Positions 8,199-14,364 of a DNA stretch of 14,646 nt are shown here, piece by piece; within the stretch, counting starts at the first letter, position 1, and the number at the start of each line of letters is the position of its first letter. The stretch lies in the NCBI GenBank assembly GCA_012798865.1, contig JAAZMK010000164.1, forward strand, positions 1 through 14,646, read 5' to 3'. Source of the stretch: Clostridiaceae bacterium (lineage in GTDB: Bacteria; Bacillota; Clostridia; Saccharofermentanales; DTU023). Both the position numbers and the translations under genes were made by a program. Under the pieces are notes generated by a model. That model was not told where the DNA came from. It was given only the letters and a program-made list of their open reading frames with translations, and did no database searches.

Positions 8199-9419
8199 AT
8201 GAATGATCAACATGTTGAATTCGAGACGTATTTTAAAAACTATCCCGACGCGAACGGCTACTTCGGCAAATACGGCGGCTCCTATATCTCGTCCGAATTG
8301 CAAACCGCTATGGATGAGATTGAGGCGGCGTACCACACAATTTGCAAATCGTCGAAATTCATCAGCGAGCTTCGCCGCATTCGCCGGGAGTTTCAGGGAA
8401 GACCGACGCCGATCTCTCATTTGGAACGATTATCCGACAAAATCGGTACAGGCGTACAACTCTATGTTAAACGCGAGGATTTAAACCATACGGGAGCCCA
8501 TAAGCTTAATCACTGCATGGGTGAAGCGCTGCTTGCCAAATTCATGGGAAAGAAGAAAGTCATTGCCGAAACCGGTGCCGGTCAGCACGGTGTCGCCCTT
8601 GCGACCGCCGCCGCATACTTCGGACTCGAGTGTGATATTTACATGGGTGCCGTAGATATAAAGAAGCAGGCTCCCAATGTTGCAAGAATGAAGATTCTCG
8701 GTGCGAGAGTCGTCGAAGTAACGGACGGATTGCAGACCTTGAAAGAAGCGGTAGATGCAGCATTCATGGCATACGCCGAGGATTACGAGAACGCTATCTA
8801 TTGTATCGGCTCAGTCGTAGGTCCGCATCCGTTTCCCCTGATTGTTCGCGATTTCCAACATGTTGTCGGCGTCGAGGCAAGAGAGCAATTCACGGGTATG
8901 ACGGGCGAGCTTCCCGATGCGGTTGTCGCTTGTGTTGGCGGGGGCTCCAACTCGATCGGCATTTTTTCCGGCTTTTTCAATGACCCCGTTGACCTATACG
9001 GCATTGAGCCGCTTGGAAGGGGAGCTAAGATTGGAGACCACGCCGCCAGTCTCACATACGGCGAAGAAGGGATCATGCATGGCTTCAACAGCGTCATGTT
9101 AAAAGATGAGAGCGGTGAGCCGGCACCCGTGTACTCGATCGCTTCCGGTTTGGATTATCCGTCCAGCGGTCCGGAGCACGCCTTCCTGCGTGACATCGGC
9201 AGAATTAAGTACGATGTGGTGGACGATGAGGAAGCCGTCGACGCCTTCTTTAAGCTCTCCAAGATGGAGGGTATCATTCCTGCCATCGAAAGCGCCCATG
9301 CCGTCGCCTACGGCATGAAGCTTGCCAAAACGATGGGCAAAGGGTCGGTGCTGATCAATTTATCCGGTAGGGGCGACAAGGACATGGATTACATCATCGA
9401 GAAGTACGGTATCAGATAA
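8199..9419 (+). CDS. trpB: Tryptophan synthase beta chain, stand-alone
   Basis: TrpB is a PLP enzyme that condenses indole with L-serine to give L-tryptophan in the cytoplasm. The 406 residues cover the whole TrpB1-type family length. The PLP lysine is K102 in HTGAHK (Salmonella K87); E124 in ETGAGQHG matches catalytic E109; GGGSN at 247-251 is the phosphate-binding loop; LSGRGDKD at 388-395 holds the pyridine-contacting Ser; GLDYPSSG is the usual GLDFPS motif. Odd features are an N-terminal extension of about 15 residues, GPHPFP in place of the usual GPHPYP, and KLNHCMGEALLAK after the lysine where classical TrpB has KxNxxLGQALLAK. GAGG-type Shine-Dalgarno bases (8187-8191) sit 7 nt before the ATG. 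A TATACT/CATAAT-rich stretch (8146-8158) could hold the -10, but no good -35 is seen. No trpA, trpE or other trp gene is nearby, so salvage of free indole, or partnership with a distant TrpA, is inferred. Confidence 0.95.
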   Translation: MNDQHVEFETYFKNYPDANGYFGKYGGSYISSELQTAMDEIEAAYHTICKSSKFISELRRIRREFQGRPTPISHLERLSDKIGTGVQLYVKREDLNHTGAHKLNHCMGEALLAKFMGKKKVIAETGAGQHGVALATAAAYFGLECDIYMGAVDIKKQAPNVARMKILGARVVEVTDGLQTLKEAVDAAFMAYAEDYENAIYCIGSVVGPHPFPLIVRDFQHVVGVEAREQFTGMTGELPDAVVACVGGGSNSIGIFSGFFNDPVDLYGIEPLGRGAKIGDHAASLTYGEEGIMHGFNSVMLKDESGEPAPVYSIASGLDYPSSGPEHAFLRDIGRIKYDVVDDEEAVDAFFKLSKMEGIIPAIESAHAVAYGMKLAKTMGKGSVLINLSGRGDKDMDYIIEKYGIR

Positions 9420-9435
9420 ACAAAAACGGCGACGG

Positions 9436-9462
9436 GGGAGATTACCATTTTCCTAGTCTCTT
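9436..9462 (+). other. Weak hairpin after trpB
   Basis: GGGAGATTA can pair with TAGTCTCTT (three G-U pairs) around a 9-nt loop, 16 nt after the trpB stop. No U-run follows directly; the first is TTTT a few bases on. It may be a poor terminator, so read-through from trpB into azlC cannot be excluded. Confidence 0.25.
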
Positions 9463-9507
9463 ATGTATCGTTTTCTCATAAAAAGGGGCGACAGTTGTTT
9501 GCCGGAG

Positions 9508-9550
9508 TGAACGTTCTCTCCGCAGTCTTGAGGCAATTCCTCGGCGTTCA
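9508..9550 (+). other. Nested inverted repeats upstream of azlC
   Basis: TGAACG (9508-9513) pairs with CGTTCA (9545-9550), enclosing GAGG-CAATT-CCTC (9530-9542). A second, overlapping near-palindrome, GGAGTGAACGTTCTCTCC, spans 9504-9521. The structure lies just upstream of the likely azlC promoter, so it could be an operator, or a folded leader if transcription comes from trpB. It matches no riboswitch class I know (no T-box, S-box or lysine-box motif is seen). Confidence 0.3.
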
Positions 9551-9554
9551 GCGA

Positions 9555-9584
9555 TTCATTTTCTGCATGATAGATCATTATAAT
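9555..9584 (+). promoter_or_regulatory. Probable promoter of azlCD
   Basis: A perfect TATAAT (9579-9584) lies 18 bp after a weak -35-like TTCATT (9555-9560). Transcription would begin near 9592, giving a leader of about 33 nt that contains AAGGAG (9606-9611). Confidence 0.5.
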
Positions 9585-9624
9585 TAGATCGGAACGACCA
9601 CACGAAAGGAGTATAGAACGTCAT

Positions 9625-10332
9625 ATGCGGATGTCAATCAAAGAAAAAGTGCTCAAAACGGCTTTCATTGATACGTTGCCGATTCTCGTCGCCTTTCTTA
9701 TTCTCGGCATGGGCTTTGGAGTCTTGATGTCCAATGCCGGTTATTCTCCTTTTTTCGTTTTCCTTATGAGCGCTTTCATTTATGCAGGCTCGATGCAGTT
9801 CGTTGCAGTGTCCTTGATCGCGGCGAAAGTGATGCCTATAACGGCATTGTTAATGACGTTTCTCGTTAATGCCAGACATATCTTTTACGGATTGTCGCTA
9901 CTGGAACGCTACCAATACACGGGCAAGCTTAAACCGTATCTCATTTTCGGTTTAACAGATGAAACATATTCCCTTGTTTGCAACCCATCGCATGTGACAA
10001 ATGAAAATAAAACGGCTTACTATTTTTTGGTTACACTCTTGAATCACCTCTATTGGATCGCCGGCGGACTCATCGGCAGTGTTTTAGGTAACGTAATTCC
10101 TTTCAACAGCAAGGGAATCGAATTCTCCATGACGGCGCTTTTCACGGTGATTTTTCTCGAACAGTGGAGAGATACAAAAGACCATGCTCCGGTCCTAGTC
10201 GGAATCGTGTCCACGGTCGCCGCCAGAATCGTGTTCGGTCCCGATCATTTCCTCATCGCTGCCATGATCCTCATCGCTGTCAGCTTATTGTTGCTTTTAC
10301 ATAGACGAAAGGGGGAAGATCACTTTGCCTGA
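9625..10332 (+). CDS. azlC: AzlC-family large subunit of a branched-chain amino-acid exporter
   Basis: AzlC (BrnF-like) forms an inner-membrane exporter with the small protein AzlD. Homologues excrete branched-chain amino acids or methionine, or give resistance to 4-azaleucine. The 235 residues match family length. The N-terminal segment holds the FGVLMSNAG pattern (31-39), followed by GSMQF (55-59) and NARHIFYGLS (82-91), both family hallmarks, then several further hydrophobic helices and a basic HRRK tail. AAGGAG (9606-9611) is 13 nt before ATG 9625 and 19 nt before the in-frame ATG 9631, so 9625 is favoured. Its stop overlaps the azlD start by 8 nt, which indicates translational coupling. 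Substrate cannot be read from sequence; the neighbouring trpB makes a link to tryptophan or aromatic amino acids possible but unproven. Confidence 0.93.
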   Translation: MRMSIKEKVLKTAFIDTLPILVAFLILGMGFGVLMSNAGYSPFFVFLMSAFIYAGSMQFVAVSLIAAKVMPITALLMTFLVNARHIFYGLSLLERYQYTGKLKPYLIFGLTDETYSLVCNPSHVTNENKTAYYFLVTLLNHLYWIAGGLIGSVLGNVIPFNSKGIEFSMTALFTVIFLEQWRDTKDHAPVLVGIVSTVAARIVFGPDHFLIAAMILIAVSLLLLLHRRKGEDHFA

Positions 10333-10657
10333 TACACACGATCTGATTCTCGTTGCCGTGATCGCGGCGGGAACAGCCGTGACTCGCTTTCTACCGTTTC
10401 TCCTTTTCCCGCCTGGTAGAAAAAAGCCGCGTTGGCTGTTGCGTTTGAGCAACGTACTTCCTTCAGCGGTCATCGCCATGCTCATTGTGTATTGTCTGAA
10501 AGACGTTTACTTTTCCAAGACTCAGGGCTTTCTACCTGAACTGATTTCTCTTGCTGTCGTCTTCCTTTTGCATCTTTGGAAACGCCAATCCTTGCTAAGC
10601 ATCGTCGGCGGTACAATCTGTTACATGGTTCTGATACAACATTTTTTTAATCATTAG
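10325..10657 (+). CDS. azlD: AzlD-family small subunit of the amino-acid exporter
   Basis: This 110-residue, highly hydrophobic protein is the usual partner of AzlC. Typical family patterns are TRFLPFLLF (about 20-28) and LPSAVIAMLIVYCLKD (about 45-60), with four predicted membrane segments. The start is TTG at 10325: AAAGGGGGA (10308-10316) lies 8 nt upstream and the next in-frame ATG is far too internal. The 8-nt overlap with azlC suggests the two are made together. No clear terminator follows its TAG. Confidence 0.92.
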   Translation: MPDTHDLILVAVIAAGTAVTRFLPFLLFPPGRKKPRWLLRLSNVLPSAVIAMLIVYCLKDVYFSKTQGFLPELISLAVVFLLHLWKRQSLLSIVGGTICYMVLIQHFFNH

Positions 10658-10688
10658 TACCTTTGTCAGCAAATAAGCAGATAGGGGC

Positions 10689-10716
10689 TTGAAACGCCGC
10701 GAGATGGCGGTATGCT
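10689..10716 (+). promoter_or_regulatory. Probable promoter of the broken RHH regulator gene
   Basis: TTGAAA (10689-10694, 5/6 to consensus) and TATGCT (10711-10716, 4/6) are 16 bp apart. The spacer carries an inverted repeat, CGCC-N7-GGCG (10695-10709), that could be an operator. Transcription would begin near 10723, before AAGGGA (10740-10745) and the ATG at 10750. Confidence 0.45.
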
Positions 10717-10749
10717 GCATGTATTCCAATATGAATATTAAGGGACTAT

Positions 10750-10893
10750 ATGAAACGAAGAATGAAAAAATCAGTGTAAACATCAACATGGTAGAACTGG
10801 GCAAGATTGATTATCTAGCCAATAATTGGCATCTATTCAAATCATACGGAATTAATCAAATCTGCCATTACGCACGAGCAGGATCTTAACAGG
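10750..10893 (+). pseudogene. Frameshifted ribbon-helix-helix (CopG-like) transcriptional regulator
   Basis: RHH proteins are small DNA-binding dimers made of one beta strand and two helices. The frame through 10755-10827 gives TKNEKISVNIN (the strand) and MVELGKIDYLANN (helix 1). In that frame the protein then turns to nonsense and stops at 10887-10889. Moving by one base at 10827 gives GIYSNHTELIKSAITHEQ, a textbook turn and helix 2 (compare G-x-YSNRT-x-x-IR-x-AI in the family). The best-placed ATG, at 10750 behind AAGGGA, is also one base out of frame with the strand; an extra A in its AAA run would give MKTKNEKISVNIN. So two compensating indels, one A lost near 10753-10755 and one T gained near 10826-10827, restore a typical N-terminal domain. 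The restored frame continues without clear homology to TAA 11041-11043. Alternatively translation begins at ATG 10731 and only one indel is needed. Real decay or sequencing error are both possible. Confidence 0.65.
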
Positions 10894-10993
10894 GGATGCA
10901 AAACTCTTGCCGAAGACACAGTGTTGTCATTGGTGTTGTATTTCTTACACAGATCTGGGGGCTTGTGGCAATGCCAGACCGTCGCTGAGACTC

Positions 10994-11030
10994 AAAAAAT
11001 CAACGCGGTGCTCGCGCGAGCACCGCGTTG
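10994..11030 (-). terminator. Palindromic intrinsic terminator of the lipoprotein gene
   Basis: Bases 11001-11030 are a perfect 30-bp palindrome: CAACGCGGTGCTCGC followed by its exact reverse complement. On the minus strand it is followed by A and TTTTTT (10994-10999), giving a very stable stem with a T-run about 64 nt after the lipoprotein stop codon. No T-run follows it on the plus strand, so it should end minus-strand transcripts only. Confidence 0.85.
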
Positions 11031-11093
11031 CCTCGGGAGCTAATTTACCAATCTGCTACCGGAGTTGTCGCTATCAGCAGTTAAGGCACTTTT

Positions 11094-11651
11094 TTATCCG
11101 CCGAAATCGCCTGTTTCCGGCCAACCTTCCGGTTGCCCGTCATAGCCATCCTTCACGACATCAAAAAGCGGATAAAAGTTGACGTAAGAGTAGTCGAATA
11201 CATCGTTTTCTTCCGCTACAATCACGTCCCAGCGTCCGTCGGAATAGACGGTCGCGTCCGGCCAGTCTTGACCGTACTTGTGATTATTCTGCTTCTTAAA
11301 ACCGTAAGATTCCAAACGCTCGCCGTAGGCGTCGATATCTGCCTGCTTGTAAACGATGTCGGTTGTGTAGAAGCTCCTGTCAGGAGCCCAACCGCCTACC
11401 ATGATTTCGCCGCTTGCCGGTGTGGGAATGTCTTTGGGCCAGCCTACAGGCGCAGGAATGCCAGGTTCCGGATCAGGTTTCGGCTGTTTCTCACTCTCGC
11501 TCGGTTCGGGTTTAGGTTCAGATTGGTCCGGCTCCTTGCTTCCATCTACCGATGGCAACGGCTTAGGTTGCTCCGGATCCTTATCGCAGGCGACGACGAG
11601 GGTAAGGACAAGTGCCAAGATGGTCAAAATGGTTAGAATTTTCTTAAACAT
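11094..11651 (-). CDS. Small secreted lipoprotein with Pro/Glu-rich spacer and a WP-containing C-terminal domain
   Basis: The 185-residue product starts MFKK, with a hydrophobic segment and a lipobox ending VVAC (Cys 22), so it should be exported, lipidated on Cys 22 and anchored to the outer face of the membrane. Residues 23-65 are a Pro/Lys/Glu/Ser-rich spacer, typical of a wall-spanning tether. The remaining ~120 residues (GWPKDIPTP, then Y-x-x-x-L-x-x-YGF, then a Tyr/Phe-rich strand region) look like the small globular domain found in many short Clostridia lipoproteins of unknown function. The start at 11651 is chosen because AGGAGG lies about 10 nt upstream; an earlier in-frame ATG at 11684 adds 11 residues, puts basic residues before the signal and has no such site. 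It has its own promoter and terminator, so it is monocistronic. Function is unknown. Confidence 0.85.
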   Translation of the reverse strand: MFKKILTILTILALVLTLVVACDKDPEQPKPLPSVDGSKEPDQSEPKPEPSESEKQPKPDPEPGIPAPVGWPKDIPTPASGEIMVGGWAPDRSFYTTDIVYKQADIDAYGERLESYGFKKQNNHKYGQDWPDATVYSDGRWDVIVAEENDVFDYSYVNFYPLFDVVKDGYDGQPEGWPETGDFGG

Positions 11652-11705
11652 TGTAAAGACTCTCCTCCTAATATCCTTTGCCACAAAGTAAGTGACAAAA
11701 TCACG

Positions 11706-11733
11706 ATATTACAATGCAATTGTATTAGCTCAA
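11706..11733 (-). promoter_or_regulatory. Probable promoter of the lipoprotein gene, with a spacer palindrome
   Basis: On the minus strand TTGAGC (11733-11728, 4/6) is followed after 16 bp by TAATAT (11711-11706, 4/6). The predicted start, near 11699, leaves a leader of about 48 nt with a strong Shine-Dalgarno site. A 13-bp hyphenated palindrome, ACAAT-GCA-ATTGT (11711-11723), fills most of the spacer and is a candidate operator. Confidence 0.45.
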
Positions 11734-11754
11734 AATGATTTGCTCAATACGTTT

Positions 11755-11786
11755 GTCGTATTCGGTTGATTTTCGTCGTATCCGGT
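11755..11786 (-). repeat. Pair of 12-bp direct repeats upstream of the lipoprotein promoter
   Basis: GTCGTATTCGGT (11755-11766) and GTCGTATCCGGT (11775-11786) match at 11 of 12 positions and start exactly 20 bp apart, two helical turns. Read on the minus strand they are ACCGRATACGAC twice, ending about 22 bp upstream of the -35 box. That is the placement of a tandem activator (for example response-regulator) site; the regulator is unknown. Confidence 0.45.
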
Positions 11787-11867
11787 CCTTGTATCCTCTA
11801 ATGGAATATGCCGGAAAAGCGAGTGCCTTTTTTGTTGTGCACGCTTTCATTTGTCCGCCAAGAGCTG

Positions 11868-11898
11868 AAAAAAGGAGCTGAATCAATTTTCAGCTCCT
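11868..11898 (-). terminator. Intrinsic terminator of the zinc-ribbon/TPM operon
   Basis: AGGAGCTGAA (11873-11882) pairs perfectly with TTCAGCTCCT (11889-11898) around a 6-nt loop. Read on the minus strand the stem is followed by TTTTTT (11873-11868). It lies about 70 nt after the TPM gene stop and separates that operon from the lipoprotein promoter. Confidence 0.88.
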
Positions 11899-11966
11899 CT
11901 GTATCAGTTGATTTTCCAACAGTCAGCTTTGATCGTTGGGTTGGATCGCGCACGGATCGATTGGCA

Positions 11967-12767
11967 TTAGAATGAGTGACCGCCGGAACTTCCGCCGCCT
12001 CCGCCTCCTCCACCTCCGGAGCTCCCGCCGCCTCCGCCGGATGATGATTCCGTGTGACGTGTCCTTTTTTGCGATATCATTGTCGCGGTCACATTCTGGA
12101 TAAAATCGGTTCTTTCCCCGAGGCAGTCGCCTCTAATGACGTGTGGCGTGTCAGTCTTCTTTATCGAAACCGTTCTCCTTCGGTTGAATGTAACGAGCAG
12201 GAAGTTCAACAAGAGTCCGAGACATATAGCCATGAGCGCATTTGTCACATACCTCATCGGAGTGGATATCCTCCCGCCTCTCAGGATGATGAGAACTTGA
12301 TTGAAAGCCTCATTAGCACATTCATAATATTCTTCGCGGGAAGCGTATTTATAGATATTGGTCGCAATCTCGTTTGACTTCGTGTTATTGATTAACTTTG
12401 CAAATCGACCGTCCGAGTAGAACCAAATCATTCTGTTGTCCATGTCGATCAGGAAGAGGGTGCCCGACTGCTCGCCAAAAAGTTTATAGTACCTGCTTTC
12501 TGCGTATCTTTCCGCTGACTCGTTATTTTCATAGATAGTAATGAAGGCAGCGTGTCCGTACTCTGTCACGGCTTTCATATTCTCGAGCAAGCTCTCCTTT
12601 TCTCCTTTGCTGAGAAGCCTTGCCTCGTCATGGATTACGACCATATTGTCGTTATCTGCCGTGTATTTTATAACGGTCTCTTCATCTGCGGAAACGGAAA
12701 TTGCGGACAAAAACACAAGCAAAACGGCGAGCACCATGATGACCGGAAATCTTTTTCTATTTTCCAT
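11967..12767 (-). CDS. TPM-domain membrane protein with Gly-rich C-terminus (YdjH-like)
   Basis: The 266-residue protein begins with a signal peptide (hydrophobic 8-23, likely cleaved after VSA at 27). A TPM domain (about 43-165) follows, opening with the family's DEARLLS motif (47-53) and containing a GTLFLIDMDNR-x-x-x-F strand pair. A transmembrane helix spans 174-194, then a basic cytoplasmic stretch, then a low-complexity Ser/Gly tail (241-263) ending HSF. This order (signal, TPM, membrane helix, poly-Gly tail with a final aromatic residue) is the classic YgcG/YdjH layout. In B. subtilis, YdjH works with YdjG and YdjI to hold PspA at the membrane during envelope stress. Here the ATG lies inside the 3' end of the zinc-ribbon gene (11-nt overlap), with GGGAGG about 8 nt upstream, so the two are translationally coupled. 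Biochemical activity is unknown; some TPM proteins have been called phosphatases, and I would not assign that here. Confidence 0.85.
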   Translation of the reverse strand: MENRKRFPVIMVLAVLLVFLSAISVSADEETVIKYTADNDNMVVIHDEARLLSKGEKESLLENMKAVTEYGHAAFITIYENNESAERYAESRYYKLFGEQSGTLFLIDMDNRMIWFYSDGRFAKLINNTKSNEIATNIYKYASREEYYECANEAFNQVLIILRGGRISTPMRYVTNALMAICLGLLLNFLLVTFNRRRTVSIKKTDTPHVIRGDCLGERTDFIQNVTATMISQKRTRHTESSSGGGGGSSGGGGGGGGGSSGGHSF

Positions 12768-14364
12768 GGTCCGCGCCCTCCCTTCTGAAGAAATCCGGTA
12801 CCGGTCTGGTGGTCAGATAGTTCAAATAGTTGATCATTGAAAGCATATTCGCCAGCATGCCGAGCAGACAGAGAATAGCCATCCCGTAATACCAATAATC
12901 GTATGCGGGGTTTTTTATCCCTATTAACAGTCCTATTCCGAGTACAATGACTCCAATCAGCATCGGTATGGGTGCTGTCTTTTTTTCAATTTTTGTAACT
13001 CTGTTCGTCGTCATTATGAAGAGGTGGATCTGGAAGATCAATGTAATGGCGTAGACGAGGGGATTTGCCTTATTCTTGATGCCGTCTGCCATGTCCATAG
13101 TTCCAAAAAATACGGTTGCTGCCACGATGATGAATCCGATCAGAAATCCAAACAAACTGCTCTTCTTCCTGGGAGATTTCGCGTTTTTTTTCTTTTTCTT
13201 ATCCTTATCCTGTTTCTTTCTCTTGATATTTACATTTCCAATATCAAAAATATGATTCTCTCTATAGTAGATTTTTGAAATTTCACGTGAGAACACGATA
13301 GAAGATATTGACAGGAAAACCGCAGCTACCCAAGAAATTGTCTTCGGCAGTATAAACATCGGAAGCAGCGACGAAATGACAAATAATATGATTGACGCAA
13401 TGCCAGAAACCTTGAAGAACGCTTTCGTGTTCACCGGGATATCCATCGATAGTTTTCCCGTTTGACCGTTCATCACGGAATATGCCACCCTTCCCTTATT
13501 CTTCCAGGTCAGGAACCAAACAGGAAACAGATCGACCCGGTGCCGGTATCCGGCAACACCGGTCTGTCTTTTCCTCTCCGAATGTTCTTTCGGAACCTTC
13601 ACGTCAACATACCCGGCTCTTTCAGCGATACCCTTGTAGACGGTATCTATGGCAATCTCCTCAACCATTTCGCCGTAGGTTTCCGGGGGAGTTGTCAGTT
13701 TATCTGAATAAAACCCTGCGACGTATGCTTCCTTAAAGTCTTCCTCATCCGTTGTATCAAAAGGAGAAATCTCCCGGGCGATGCTGTCATCGAATGAAGA
13801 TGATGCATCAAAGCTCATGCCCTTTACGGTTCCGCCTATTTCGGCGTCTATCGCATACGTCTCGTGATAATCCCATTTACCGATTGTATAGTCTTTTGTC
13901 GCTTTCAAATCGATAGCGTTGTTGGGAATATCAACCTCATAACTCAGATAGGGGATGTATATTCCTCTGAAACTGTTGATATGCTCGCCTTCTTTTAATT
14001 CTTTCGGAACATAAAGGTAATAACTTAATGCACTCTCATAAATTTCTACAGCCTGTTCCTTGGAAATCTTAAACGGAACGATCCGCTTAGGTCGTATCGC
14101 CTCTTCTTGTTTCATTGTGAGATTGGACTCACCGCCGCAGTATGAGCAATAAGCTACCGTTTGATCGTCCGGAGCGAAAAGCTCGGCTCCACAGTTCGGA
14201 CATTTGTAGACCGTTACCGTATACGTGTCTTTATCAGTTTCCGCTTCGTTTGAAAGACTGTAATCATCAATGTGCATATCGTTGTCGCAGTAACGACATT
14301 TCAAAGCTTGAGTGGGGACATTGAAAGCCATGTGACCCCCGCATGAAGGGCATTTTATAGCCAT
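12757..14364 (-). CDS. Double-zinc-ribbon polytopic membrane protein (YdjG-like)
   Basis: The 535-residue protein opens with two CxxC...CxxC zinc ribbons: Cys 5/8/23/26 and Cys 55/58/73/76, each spaced like a TFIIB/rubredoxin-type knuckle pair. Residues ~80-315 form a soluble mixed alpha/beta domain without a motif I can name. The C-terminal part has about six membrane helices (near 319-339, 343-358, 404-422, 436-451, 466-483, 490-513), with a Lys-rich cytoplasmic loop at 381-401. AGGAGGTC lies just before the ATG (core-to-ATG gap about 4 nt). It is the first gene of a two-gene operon with the TPM protein. The zinc-ribbon plus TPM partner resembles B. subtilis YdjG-YdjH, though YdjG is much shorter (about 340 residues), so the membrane part is expanded here. 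The proposed role, membrane anchor or scaffold in envelope stress, is inferred from that resemblance. Confidence 0.85.
   Translation of the reverse strand: MAIKCPSCGGHMAFNVPTQALKCRYCDNDMHIDDYSLSNEAETDKDTYTVTVYKCPNCGAELFAPDDQTVAYCSYCGGESNLTMKQEEAIRPKRIVPFKISKEQAVEIYESALSYYLYVPKELKEGEHINSFRGIYIPYLSYEVDIPNNAIDLKATKDYTIGKWDYHETYAIDAEIGGTVKGMSFDASSSFDDSIAREISPFDTTDEEDFKEAYVAGFYSDKLTTPPETYGEMVEEIAIDTVYKGIAERAGYVDVKVPKEHSERKRQTGVAGYRHRVDLFPVWFLTWKNKGRVAYSVMNGQTGKLSMDIPVNTKAFFKVSGIASIILFVISSLLPMFILPKTISWVAAVFLSISSIVFSREISKIYYRENHIFDIGNVNIKRKKQDKDKKKKKNAKSPRKKSSLFGFLIGFIIVAATVFFGTMDMADGIKNKANPLVYAITLIFQIHLFIMTTNRVTKIEKKTAPIPMLIGVIVLGIGLLIGIKNPAYDYWYYGMAILCLLGMLANMLSMINYLNYLTTRPVPDFFRREGADHGK

Noticed and set aside
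9463..9510. A 15-codon open frame (MYRFLIKRGD start) between trpB and azlC as a leader peptide
   Set aside because: No ribosome binding site at usable distance, no run of regulatory codons, and it lies upstream of the likely azlC promoter.
10907..11182. Plus-strand open frame of about 91 codons across the terminator palindrome
   Set aside because: It runs through the RHH gene debris, the 30-bp palindrome and into the 3' end of the lipoprotein gene on the other strand; its Cys/Arg-rich composition looks non-coding.
11133..11636. A 167-codon plus-strand open frame opposite the lipoprotein gene
   Set aside because: The minus-strand reading has a signal peptide, lipobox, ribosome binding site, promoter and terminator; the plus frame is its antisense shadow, with Arg/Phe-rich repeats from the Pro/Glu spacer.
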